This document shows positions 1 to 7,016 of a DNA stretch of 64,000 nucleotides, one piece after another. A program made the position numbers and the translations under genes. The stretch is from Alistipes sp. Zagget8. GTDB lineage: Bacteria; Bacteroidota; Bacteroidia; Bacteroidales; Rikenellaceae. Each line of letters begins with the position of its first letter. The stretch's first letter is position 1. The stretch spans positions 248,001-312,000 of the forward strand of contig MSHJ01000005.1 of assembly GCA_001941065.1 (NCBI GenBank), written 5' to 3'. The notes under the pieces are model-generated. The model was not told the origin of the DNA. It worked only from the letters and a program-made list of their open reading frames with translations, and made no database searches.

Positions 1-1
1 T

Positions 2-814
2 TTTTCCACACCGCAGGTGATGGCGATTCTGAACGTCACGCCCGATTCGTTCTATGCCGATAGCCGTATGCCTGATGGCGACGCCGTCGAACAGCGTGTC
101 CGGGAGGCCGTGGCCGAAGGTGCGCAGTTGATCGACGTGGGGGGCTACTCCTCGCGTCCCGGCGCCGACGAGGTCCCTGCCGACGAGGAGTGGCGGCGTG
201 TGGCGCTGGGCGTGGAAGCCGTGCGGCGACTGGCTCCGGATGTGCCGGTTTCGGTCGATACGTTCCGCAGCGAGGTGGCCGCAAAGGCTGTCGAGACGTT
301 CGGACCGTTGATTATCAACGATATTTCCGCCGGGGAACTCGACCCTGCGATGCTCTCCGTTGCCGCGGAATACGACGTTCCCTATATCGCCATGCACATG
401 AAGGGCGACCCGCAGACGATGCAGTCGCAGACCGACTACCGGCGCGACATCACCACCGAGGTCGTGGATTATTTCCGCTCCCGCACCGAAGCGATGCTTG
501 CGGCGGGCATCCGGCGTGAAAACATCGTCCTCGATCCCGGTTTCGGCTTCGCCAAGACCACGGAGCAGAACTATGAACTGCTCGCCGGACTGCATGAACT
601 CTGTGCACTGGGCTATCCCGTGCTGGCGGGTCTTTCGCGCAAGTCGATGATTTATAAAGTCCTCGGCACGACGCCTGCCGGGTCGCTCGCGGGCACGGTG
701 GCGCTGGGCTGGGAGTGCCTGCGTCAGGGAGCGAAGATTCTGCGGGTCCACGACGTGCGCGAGGCCGCCGATACGGTGCGGCTGTTCGGCCTGTTTGAAC
801 GTAACCGAAAATAG
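2..814 (+). CDS. folP: Dihydropteroate synthase, 5' end cut by window
   Basis: Condenses 6-hydroxymethyl-dihydropterin pyrophosphate with p-aminobenzoate in cytoplasmic folate synthesis. The N-terminal signature ILNVTPDSF is followed by the pterin-binding strands (DVGGYSSRPGA, SVDTF, NDISAG) and late motifs DPGFGFAKT and GLSRKS, in the usual order. The frame is open from base 2 through the track's GTG at 17. The family normally has a short N-terminal stretch before LNVTPDSF, so the true start lies upstream of the window. The next gene begins 2 bp after the stop, so they are probably co-transcribed. Confidence 0.95.
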   Translation, partial: FSTPQVMAILNVTPDSFYADSRMPDGDAVEQRVREAVAEGAQLIDVGGYSSRPGADEVPADEEWRRVALGVEAVRRLAPDVPVSVDTFRSEVAAKAVETFGPLIINDISAGELDPAMLSVAAEYDVPYIAMHMKGDPQTMQSQTDYRRDITTEVVDYFRSRTEAMLAAGIRRENIVLDPGFGFAKTTEQNYELLAGLHELCALGYPVLAGLSRKSMIYKVLGTTPAGSLAGTVALGWECLRQGAKILRVHDVREAADTVRLFGLFERNRK

Positions 815-816
815 CT

Positions 817-1617
817 ATGGCAAACGAACGACCAGCGGCGGATGCCGCGGAAAAATCCTCCGGAAAACCGGCCGGCCGGCGGAACCAACACCGTTCCGGG
901 CGTTCGGGCCCGCGTTCCGGACAATCGGGGAATGCCCCGGCCCGTAATCCGCGGCGGTGGGCGTGGCGGGAATACGCCCTGCAGCTTTCGGTGGTGATCC
1001 TCGGTATCGTGGTGACCTTTGCGGGGAGCGGCCTGATCGAACGCTGGCGGCAGGCGCGGCAGGTCCGCACGACCATGCTGCTGGTTTATGAGGAACTGAA
1101 AACCAATCTTAAACTGCGTAACGTCTGCTGCGAGAAATTGCGTTTCGACCAAAACGGGATGCTGATGTTCGACCGCTACGAACGGAATGTGGACCTTATC
1201 CCGGAGGATTCGCTGGATCGCTACGTAACGCTGCTCGGTACGATGTACGGCGTCGGCGTCCAGAGCGACGCTTTCGAGGTGCTGAAGAGCTCGGGCGTGA
1301 TCCAATTTGTCGGGGATATGGACCTGCTGATGCAGGTGCTGGGCTGTTACCGGCAGCTGGGTGATTTCGAAGCCCGGGTCGATTCGTATACCCAAAGCAA
1401 GGTGAATGCGATGAACCATTTTTCCACCGGCAGCATCCACACCGATTTCCACCTGGAGTCGCGCGAGCTGTGGCGGATGTTGCTCCGCGATCCCATGTGC
1501 AACAGTTTCATCGGCATGTCGGCCTATTATGTGGGCTATCCCGACTATCTCCGGAGCGACATTGCCGGTGTCGGGAAAACCATCGCCGCCATCAACGCAA
1601 AATACGGATTCGAATGA
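817..1617 (+). CDS. Single-pass membrane protein of unknown function (DUF6090-like)
   Basis: 266 aa. Residues 1-48 are low-complexity and basic (Arg, Gly, Ser, Pro), and one membrane segment follows at about 52-72. The rest is a soluble, mostly helical domain with no motif I recognise. The arrangement of [17 protein letters not shown] followed by a charged RWRQARQ and a helical region resembles the Bacteroidota DUF6090 membrane proteins, but that is only a resemblance. The gene overlaps the following ATP-binding protein by an ATGA junction, so the two are translationally coupled. No catalytic function is claimed. Confidence 0.75.
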   Translation: MANERPAADAAEKSSGKPAGRRNQHRSGRSGPRSGQSGNAPARNPRRWAWREYALQLSVVILGIVVTFAGSGLIERWRQARQVRTTMLLVYEELKTNLKLRNVCCEKLRFDQNGMLMFDRYERNVDLIPEDSLDRYVTLLGTMYGVGVQSDAFEVLKSSGVIQFVGDMDLLMQVLGCYRQLGDFEARVDSYTQSKVNAMNHFSTGSIHTDFHLESRELWRMLLRDPMCNSFIGMSAYYVGYPDYLRSDIAGVGKTIAAINAKYGFE

Positions 1618-2264
1618 TACGAGTTACCGACATACACAAGCGATTCGGCACGCTGGAGGTGCTGAAAGGCGTCTCGCTCGACGTGGCGCCGGGCGAGGTG
1701 GTCTCCATCGTGGGGGCCAGCGGCGCCGGGAAGACCACGCTGTTGCAAATCATGGGAACCCTTTCGCGTCCCGACAGCGGACGTGTGGAGATCGGCGGCG
1801 AGGATGTCTCCGCGCTGGGCGACAAGGCTTTGTCGCGGTTCCGCAACGAGCGTATCGGCTTCGTCTTCCAGTTCCACCACCTGCTGGCCGAGTTCACGGC
1901 TTTCGAGAACGTCTGCATTCCGGGACTGATCGGGCGGCGTCCCCGTGCCGATGTCGAACGACGTGCCGCCGAGCTGCTCGCTATGATGGACCTCACGGCA
2001 CGCCGCGACCACAAGCCCGGACAGCTCTCGGGCGGCGAACAGCAGCGTGTGGCCATTGCCCGTGCGCTGGTCAATTCGCCCGCCGTGCTGCTGGCCGACG
2101 AACCTTCGGGCAACCTCGACTCGCACAACCGCGACGAGATCCACCGCCTGTTTTTCGAATTGCGTGAGAAATTGGGTCAGACCATCGTGATCGTCACCCA
2201 CGACGAGAACCTCGCCGCGATGGCTGACCGGAAGATCACCATGTCCGATGGAACGATTCTCTGA
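1614..2264 (+). CDS. ABC transporter ATP-binding protein, LolD/FtsE-like
   Basis: 216 aa. It has Walker A (GASGAGKTT), a Q-loop (FVFQFHHLL), the signature LSGGEQQR, Walker B (VLLADEP), a D-loop (SGNLDS) and the H-loop His in IVTHDE. Length and the [15 protein letters not shown] variants match the LolD/MacB-type ATPases that power lipoprotein release from the inner membrane. The track ORF begins at 1470, but the ABC homology starts at the ATG at 1614, which overlaps the upstream stop as ATGA. No LolC/E-type permease lies nearby, so the partner must be encoded elsewhere. Exact substrate is inferred. Confidence 0.9.
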   Translation: MIRVTDIHKRFGTLEVLKGVSLDVAPGEVVSIVGASGAGKTTLLQIMGTLSRPDSGRVEIGGEDVSALGDKALSRFRNERIGFVFQFHHLLAEFTAFENVCIPGLIGRRPRADVERRAAELLAMMDLTARRDHKPGQLSGGEQQRVAIARALVNSPAVLLADEPSGNLDSHNRDEIHRLFFELREKLGQTIVIVTHDENLAAMADRKITMSDGTIL

Positions 2265-3030
2265 CGACGACCAGCGGGAGCTGCTCGAAGCCCTGCACGA
2301 CAAATACAACCGTCCCGAATTCATCCCCGACGACCCGATTTCGGTGCCGCACCGTTACGCGGAGCGTGCCGACCGGGAGATTGCGGGTTTTTTCTCCGCC
2401 ACCATCGCGTGGGGCAACCGCAAAGCCATTGTTCGCAGCGGCCACCGCATGATGCATTTCATGGACGACGCCCCGGCGGATTTCGTGCGCAACGCCTCGG
2501 AGCGCGAACTGGCGCTGCTCTCCTCCTATGTCCACCGCACCTTCAACGGTCAGGACCTGCGCGATTTCGTCCTGGCCCTGCGCCGCATGGAGGAGCGCCA
2601 CGGGGGTATCGGGAATTTCTTTGAAACACGTTACGAAGCTACGCATGATATGCCCGCCGTGCTGGCCGATTTCCGGCGTGAGTTTTTCGTCGGGGACCAC
2701 GCTCCGCGGTGCGAGAAACACCTCTCGTCCATCGAGAAGGGTGCGGCCTGCAAACGGCTCTGCATGTACCTGCGGTGGATGGTGCGCCGGGACGGCAGGG
2801 GCGTGGATTTCGGCATCTGGCGGCGTATCCCGATGTCGGCTCTCTACCTGCCGCTGGACCTCCATGTCGGCAATATGGGACGTGCGCTGGGATTGCTGAC
2901 CCGCCGCCAGAACGACTGGCGTGCCGTGGAGGAGATCACCGCCGTACTCCGCAAATTCGATTCCGACGACCCCGTGCGGTACGATTTTTCGTTGTTCGGC
3001 GCCGGAATCGATAACTATCTGAACGTGTAA
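2248..3030 (+). CDS. TIGR02757 (DUF2400) family protein
   Basis: 260 aa with the family landmarks: an N-terminal helix ending DPISVPHRY, the block [34 protein letters not shown], and the C-terminal [23 protein letters not shown]. The family is widespread in Bacteroidota and thought to be related to HhH-type base-excision proteins, but I know of no proven reaction. The start lies 17 bp inside the preceding ATPase gene, and the next gene begins 1 bp after the stop, consistent with one operon. Confidence 0.88.
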   Translation: MERFSDDDQRELLEALHDKYNRPEFIPDDPISVPHRYAERADREIAGFFSATIAWGNRKAIVRSGHRMMHFMDDAPADFVRNASERELALLSSYVHRTFNGQDLRDFVLALRRMEERHGGIGNFFETRYEATHDMPAVLADFRREFFVGDHAPRCEKHLSSIEKGAACKRLCMYLRWMVRRDGRGVDFGIWRRIPMSALYLPLDLHVGNMGRALGLLTRRQNDWRAVEEITAVLRKFDSDDPVRYDFSLFGAGIDNYLNV

Positions 3031-3031
3031 T

Positions 3032-3733
3032 ATGTTCCGGTTTAAGCAATTCTCTATTCGTCAGGACCGCTGCCCGATGAAGGTCGGCACCGACGGCGTC
3101 CTGCTGGGCGCCTGGGCCGGGGTGCGCCCCTCCGACCGGCGGATGCTCGACATCGGCACCGGCACGGGGCTGATTGCCCTGATGCTGGCCCAGCGGGCTC
3201 AGGATGCGTCTGTCACGGGCGTCGACATCGACGATGTCGCGCAGGCCCGCGAGAATGCCGATGCCTCGCCGTGGGGCGACCGGGTGTTTTTCGAACGATG
3301 CCCCGTGCAGGAGTTCAGGGCGCCGGAACCCTTCGACCTAATCGTTTCGAACCCGCCCTTTTTCGTCGATTCGCTCACCTGTCCCGACGAAGGCCGCACC
3401 GCGGCGCGTCATGCCGTGCACCTGCCGTTCGACGAACTGCGCGACGCCGTCCTCCGCCTCATGGCTCCCGCCGGGCGCTTCGCCGTGGTTCTTCCCACGG
3501 CCGAGGCCGAACGTTTCCTCGCGGTCTGCGCCGGGCGGCTGGCCCTCACGCGCCGTACCGACGTGCGCACCACGCCCCGCCATCCGGCCAAACGGGCGCT
3601 GCTGGAGTTTTCCCGCGCGGGGGCGGCCGATGCCGCTCCCGAGATCTCGGAACTGACCGTCGGCACGGGCGAACACGAGTGCTATACCCCCGAATACCGC
3701 GCCCTGACGCGTGATTTTTACCTGAAATTTTGA
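3032..3733 (+). CDS. trmN6: tRNA1(Val) A37 N6-methyltransferase-like protein
   Basis: 233 aa class-I SAM-dependent methyltransferase. The opening FRFKQFSIRQDRCPMKVGTDGVLLGAW is typical of the YfiC/TrmN6 group, which methylates N6 of A37 in tRNA1(Val). Motif I is LDIGTGTGLIALMLAQR, the acidic loop is VTGVDID, and motif IV is SNPPFF, the N6-adenine signature. It is the last gene of the run that starts with folP. The following gene has its own promoter, whose -33 element overlaps this gene's stop codon. Confidence 0.9.
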   Translation: MFRFKQFSIRQDRCPMKVGTDGVLLGAWAGVRPSDRRMLDIGTGTGLIALMLAQRAQDASVTGVDIDDVAQARENADASPWGDRVFFERCPVQEFRAPEPFDLIVSNPPFFVDSLTCPDEGRTAARHAVHLPFDELRDAVLRLMAPAGRFAVVLPTAEAERFLAVCAGRLALTRRTDVRTTPRHPAKRALLEFSRAGAADAAPEISELTVGTGEHECYTPEYRALTRDFYLKF

Positions 3734-3759
3734 AGGCTCACGAAAAAAAGTTACATTTG
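3729..3759 (+). promoter_or_regulatory. Bacteroidota sigma-70 promoter
   Basis: TTTG, 19 bp, TACATTTG: an exact match to the TTTG / TAnnTTTG -33/-7 layout. The -33 element overlaps the trmN6 stop codon. The expected start of transcription is about 23 nt before the ATG at 3787. Confidence 0.75.
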
Positions 3760-3786
3760 TAGAACAGCAATATAAAGACCCGGACC

Positions 3787-4680
3787 ATGAAACTCAGACT
3801 TTTGGCGTTTGCCCTGCTGCTTGCGGGCGGCGTATCGGCACAGAATCCATACATCGCCCTGCAGGGTGCGAACGAAACCGCTTCGGGCGTCTCCATCGCC
3901 CAGCCCCGCACGATCCTCGCCGTGGATGTCACGGTCGAGCGCGACCAGACCCTCACGGGACCCTATGCACGCTATGCGCAGAAATACCTCGGCGTGCGTG
4001 CTCCGCTGGCCGACAAGACGACGTGGAGCGTCACCGGGGCGCAGATCGCCCTGCTGGACCGCGATACCTACCTCAATGCCGGGACTCCCGCGCCCGCTTC
4101 GACGCGCACTTTTAACCACGCCGCCTCCGACGAGGAGTTCGCACGCCTGCAGCCCGACAAGACCGATATGACGACGCCCGCGCTGGAAGATGCCGCGCGT
4201 GCCGCTGCCGACCGGATTTTCTCGCTGCGCCGCCACCGCATCGAGCTCATCACGGGCGAAGCCGGGGAGAACGTCTTCGGCGAGGGTCTCAAAGCCGCGC
4301 TGGCCGAGATCGACCGCATGGAGCAGAGCTATCTGGAGCTGTTCCTCGGCAAACGCACCGTCTCGACCGAAACCCGCCGGTATGTGGTCTACCCGCAGGC
4401 GGACAAGAAACAGTATATCGTCTGCCGTTTCAGCCCGGCCGCCGGACTGCTGCCCGACAGCGATCTTTCGGGCGACATCGTGCTGCTGCAGATCGAGCCT
4501 TCGGGCAACACGAAATGCGATCTGGAAGCCGGTCCGAAGGAGACCTCCGTCGTGGCGTGCCGCGTTGCCGACCCGTCGACCTGCACCGTTCTCGCGGGCG
4601 GCCGCGAATATGCCCGTGCCGTGCTTCCCGTCTTCGAATTCGGCCGCACGATCAACGTCGCCCTGCCGCGGCGCAAATAA
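3787..4680 (+). CDS. DUF4831 family exported protein
   Basis: 297 aa. A signal peptide (MKLRLLAFALLLAGGVSAQ) is followed by the domain typical of DUF4831: QPRTILAVDVTVER, the GPYARYAQKYLGV block, and the central LRRHRIELITGEAGENVFGEG. DUF4831 proteins are periplasmic or envelope proteins restricted to Bacteroidota and of unknown function. It has its own promoter and is followed 13 bp later by a DNA-repair-like gene. I see no catalytic motif. Confidence 0.85.
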   Translation: MKLRLLAFALLLAGGVSAQNPYIALQGANETASGVSIAQPRTILAVDVTVERDQTLTGPYARYAQKYLGVRAPLADKTTWSVTGAQIALLDRDTYLNAGTPAPASTRTFNHAASDEEFARLQPDKTDMTTPALEDAARAAADRIFSLRRHRIELITGEAGENVFGEGLKAALAEIDRMEQSYLELFLGKRTVSTETRRYVVYPQADKKQYIVCRFSPAAGLLPDSDLSGDIVLLQIEPSGNTKCDLEAGPKETSVVACRVADPSTCTVLAGGREYARAVLPVFEFGRTINVALPRRK

Positions 4681-4693
4681 TTCCCGACGCAGT

Positions 4694-5350
4694 ATGGATT
4701 TCACCTCCCGGATGGCCGCGCTGCTCGGGGCTTTCCGCCGTGAGCGCAACGGAGCCGTGGCCGATTCGATGCGTTTCCACGGCAGGCCCTACGGCCTGAA
4801 TTACGGTGTGAGCCTTCCGACGCTGCGTATGCTGGCGCGTGCCGAGGCTCCCGACCACGAATTTGCCAAATACCTGTATTTGCAGGATGTCCGCTGCCTG
4901 CGGCTTGCGGCGTTCCATATTGCCGATCCCATGCGCCTGACGCCCTCCGAATTCGCCTTCTGGGGCGGCGGGCTGCTCAATTCCGAGATGGCCGAAGAGG
5001 CCGCTTTCGCCCTCTTGAGCCGTTCGGAGGCCCTTCCGGCGCTCTTCGAAACGTGGATAGCCCCGGAGGCCCGCTGCCTCGAACAATATGCCGCCCTGAT
5101 GGCCGCGGCCCGTGCTCCGCATCCGTCGCCGGAGTGGATTGCCCCGGCGGTCGATGCCGTGCGGCGTGCCGCGGCGTGTGACGCTGCCGACGCACATCTG
5201 CTTGCGCAGGGTGCTGCGGCGCTGCTGACCGCCATCGGTTCCCTGAACGACGCGAACCGGCAGGCGGCACTCCGCGCAGCCGGTTCGCTGGATTCGTCTC
5301 CCGCCGCGGAGTATCTCCGCGGGGAGCTGGCCTGGCGTCTGGAGGCCTAA
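4694..5350 (+). CDS. AlkD-like HEAT-repeat DNA alkylation repair protein
   Basis: The track ORF starts at 4190, but everything before 4694 is out-of-frame read-through of the DUF4831 gene; the ATG at 4694 gives a 218-aa protein. It opens like Bacteroidota AlkD-like proteins (RFHGRPYGLNYGVSLPTLRMLAR) and continues as short amphipathic Ala/Leu-rich helices consistent with HEAT repeats. AlkC/AlkD proteins excise alkylated bases. I cannot place a catalytic Asp with confidence, so the activity is inferred from family shape. The stop overlaps tail-to-tail with the thioredoxin gene on the other strand. Confidence 0.7.
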   Translation: MDFTSRMAALLGAFRRERNGAVADSMRFHGRPYGLNYGVSLPTLRMLARAEAPDHEFAKYLYLQDVRCLRLAAFHIADPMRLTPSEFAFWGGGLLNSEMAEEAAFALLSRSEALPALFETWIAPEARCLEQYAALMAAARAPHPSPEWIAPAVDAVRRAAACDAADAHLLAQGAAALLTAIGSLNDANRQAALRAAGSLDSSPAAEYLRGELAWRLEA

Positions 5351-5673
5351 TGCTGCAATACGTGCTCGCGTTTTTCGAGTTCTTCGAGCACATTGACCAA
5401 ATGTTCGTAATCCAGCTGTCCGCTCTCGCGCCACAGCACCTCCCCGCGCCGGAAGAACATCAGTGTCGGCACCGACATGATGTTGTATCGGCACACGACC
5501 TCGATCAGCCCGGGGTCCTCGATGTCCACCCGGTAGACATCCGCCCGGCCGTTCATCTGTTTCTGGAATCGGTCGATCACGGGGTGCATCGCCCGGCAGG
5601 GCCCGCACCAGACGGCGAAGAAGTCCACGAAGGTCAGGGCATCCCGCCAGATAATCTTGTCAAAGTCTTTCAT
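5347..5673 (-). CDS. Thioredoxin-fold protein with WCGPC active site
   Basis: 108 aa, the normal thioredoxin length. The redox motif VWCGPCRAMHPV and the cis-Pro segment MSVPTLMFFRRGE are both present. It reduces disulfides in the cytoplasm; no signal peptide is seen. The track extends the ORF upstream to 5778, but homology begins at MKDFDKI, so the ATG at 5673 is used. An in-frame ATG ten codons upstream is possible. It is transcribed toward the AlkD-like gene, whose last 4 bases it overlaps. Confidence 0.9.
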   Translation of the reverse strand: MKDFDKIIWRDALTFVDFFAVWCGPCRAMHPVIDRFQKQMNGRADVYRVDIEDPGLIEVVCRYNIMSVPTLMFFRRGEVLWRESGQLDYEHLVNVLEELEKREHVLQH

Positions 5674-5845
5674 GGAGTCTGTTTTTTCAATGTATTTATG
5701 CATTTTTCCGGCCGATTGCATAGCTGTCGGTCGTAATCGCCGCCTTTGGCGTCGTTTACAAGTTTGACCCACCCCCAAACCCCCGCCTTGGCGGGGGCTT
5801 ATCGCATGCGTCCGGAATTTCCGCCTATATTTCGTGTCGGTATTT
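5674..5845. other. Intergenic region with GC hairpin and C/G-run tract
   Basis: The 172 bp between thioredoxin and the SDR contain a strong hairpin at 5780-5797 (CCCCCGCC-TT-GGCGGGGG) flanked by C runs on + (ACCCACCCCCAAACCCCC). On the - strand this reads as consecutive G runs. There is no T tract, so it is not a standard terminator of the SDR gene. A smaller CGCC...GGCG pair lies near 5740-5755. No gene is seen here. Confidence 0.45.
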
Positions 5846-6811
5846 TTAGCTTATCTCCACCCACGTGATTCCCGCGTGGGTCTTGTCGGCGAGCTCCTTT
5901 TCGGCGTAGCTGATCGTGCGCCGGAGCCCTTCGACCAGCGGGGTGCGGGGCGCCCATCCCAGTTCGCGCCGCGCCGCCGAGATGTCGGGCGTGCGCCGGC
6001 GTGCGTCGTCGATGCGTGCGTCGGTGTGCACGATATGCGACCGGCTCCCCGTCAGGGCGATTATCTTCTCGGCCAGCGAGCGGATCGGGATTTCGTGGTT
6101 GCTGCCGAAATTGATCGTGCGCGTCGTTTCGGTCGGCGGGGCCTCCATCAGCCGCACCAGCCCGTCCACGGCGTCCTCCACCCAGCAGAACGTCCGCAGC
6201 TGTTCGCCGCTGCCGTTGACCGGGATGTCGCGGTTCTGCAGCGCCGCGACGATCATCTTCATCACCACGCGCTGGTCCATCAGGTCGGCGCCGCTGCCGT
6301 AGGTGTTGAACAGGCGGGCGATACGGGCATCGACGCCGAATTCGGCCTGATAGGCGCGGTGCATCGCCTCGGCAGCGCGTTTTCCTTCGGTGAGGATGCG
6401 GTGCGTGGAGCACGCGCCGGCCTCCTCGGAGGTGTCGCGGCAGCCTACGGCGTAGACGTTGCCTGCGGATGCGAACAGGATGCGGGCATGCTCCGTGCGG
6501 GCGGTGTCGAGGGCGTTTATCGACCCCAGCATATTGACTTTGAGGGTCTCCACGGGCAGCGCCTTGTTGTAGCGTACGCGCGACGGCGAGGTGAGGTTGT
6601 AAATCTCGTCGCAGCGAATCCCGAAATGGTTGACGATGTTGTGGCGGACATACCGGAATCCCGGATGCGGGGGCATGTCGCGCAGCAGCGGCGAATTGGC
6701 GATGTCGCGCACATCCACGCAGAAAACTTCGTGCCCTTCGTCCAGCAGACGCAGGCACAGGTGGGTGCCGATGAATCCCACGCCGCCCAGTACGACTATT
6801 CGCTTTTGCAT
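5846..6811 (-). CDS. UXS-like extended SDR epimerase/decarboxylase lacking the catalytic Tyr
   Basis: 321 aa extended short-chain dehydrogenase. The Rossmann motif GGVGFIGTH binds NAD. The layout (ARLFNTYGSGADLMDQRVV, RTFCWVEDAVDGLVRLM, NFGSNHEIPI) is that of UDP-glucuronate decarboxylases/epimerases. In the YxxxK active site the Lys is kept (Lys144) but the Tyr is Leu140 (RILTEGKRAAEAM), and the usual Ser/Thr strand reads FASAGNVYA. So the fold and cofactor site look intact while the standard acid/base is gone. It may bind a nucleotide sugar without normal catalysis or use other chemistry. It stands alone between unrelated genes. Confidence 0.8.
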   Translation of the reverse strand: MQKRIVVLGGVGFIGTHLCLRLLDEGHEVFCVDVRDIANSPLLRDMPPHPGFRYVRHNIVNHFGIRCDEIYNLTSPSRVRYNKALPVETLKVNMLGSINALDTARTEHARILFASAGNVYAVGCRDTSEEAGACSTHRILTEGKRAAEAMHRAYQAEFGVDARIARLFNTYGSGADLMDQRVVMKMIVAALQNRDIPVNGSGEQLRTFCWVEDAVDGLVRLMEAPPTETTRTINFGSNHEIPIRSLAEKIIALTGSRSHIVHTDARIDDARRRTPDISAARRELGWAPRTPLVEGLRRTISYAEKELADKTHAGITWVEIS

Positions 6812-6913
6812 CTCGATCCCGTTTTACGGAGAACAAAAGCAAAATCTATTCCATTTTCCGATGTGCGGGGTGCGGATTCCCGGCGCGATTCGGTTTGTCT
6901 TTTCGAGAGGGGT

Positions 6914-6953
6914 ATATCCGTACTATTTTAGCTTTCTTTTGTATGCATTTTTT
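6914..6953 (+). promoter_or_regulatory. Candidate HTCS operator upstream of GH89
   Basis: GTAC at 6920 and GTAT at 6941 begin 21 bp apart, each followed by an A/T-rich ATTTT-type tail. The proximal copy starts 35 bp before the -7 box, as it does in front of GH97 and the 9658 gene. The match to the GH97 copies is moderate (about 10-11 of 19 positions), so the shared spacing carries most of the weight. Confidence 0.45.
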
Positions 6954-6975
6954 TATCTCCCGGATGTCGGCCGTT

Positions 6976-6983
6976 TAATTTTG
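6976..6983 (+). promoter_or_regulatory. -7 box for GH89 gene
   Basis: TAATTTTG fits TAnnTTTG. No good TTTG lies at -33, which is typical of an activator-dependent promoter. The implied transcript start (about 6988) leaves only a few bases before the upstream ATG at 6993, which favours the ATG at 7017. Confidence 0.6.
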
Positions 6984-7016
6984 TACAGTCCGATGAACCG
7001 TAAAGCATCCGAAATA

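Noticed and set aside
5780-5797. Hairpin considered as a terminator or riboswitch
   Set aside because: No T tract on either side and no riboswitch-like multi-helix layout; kept only as an unexplained hairpin.
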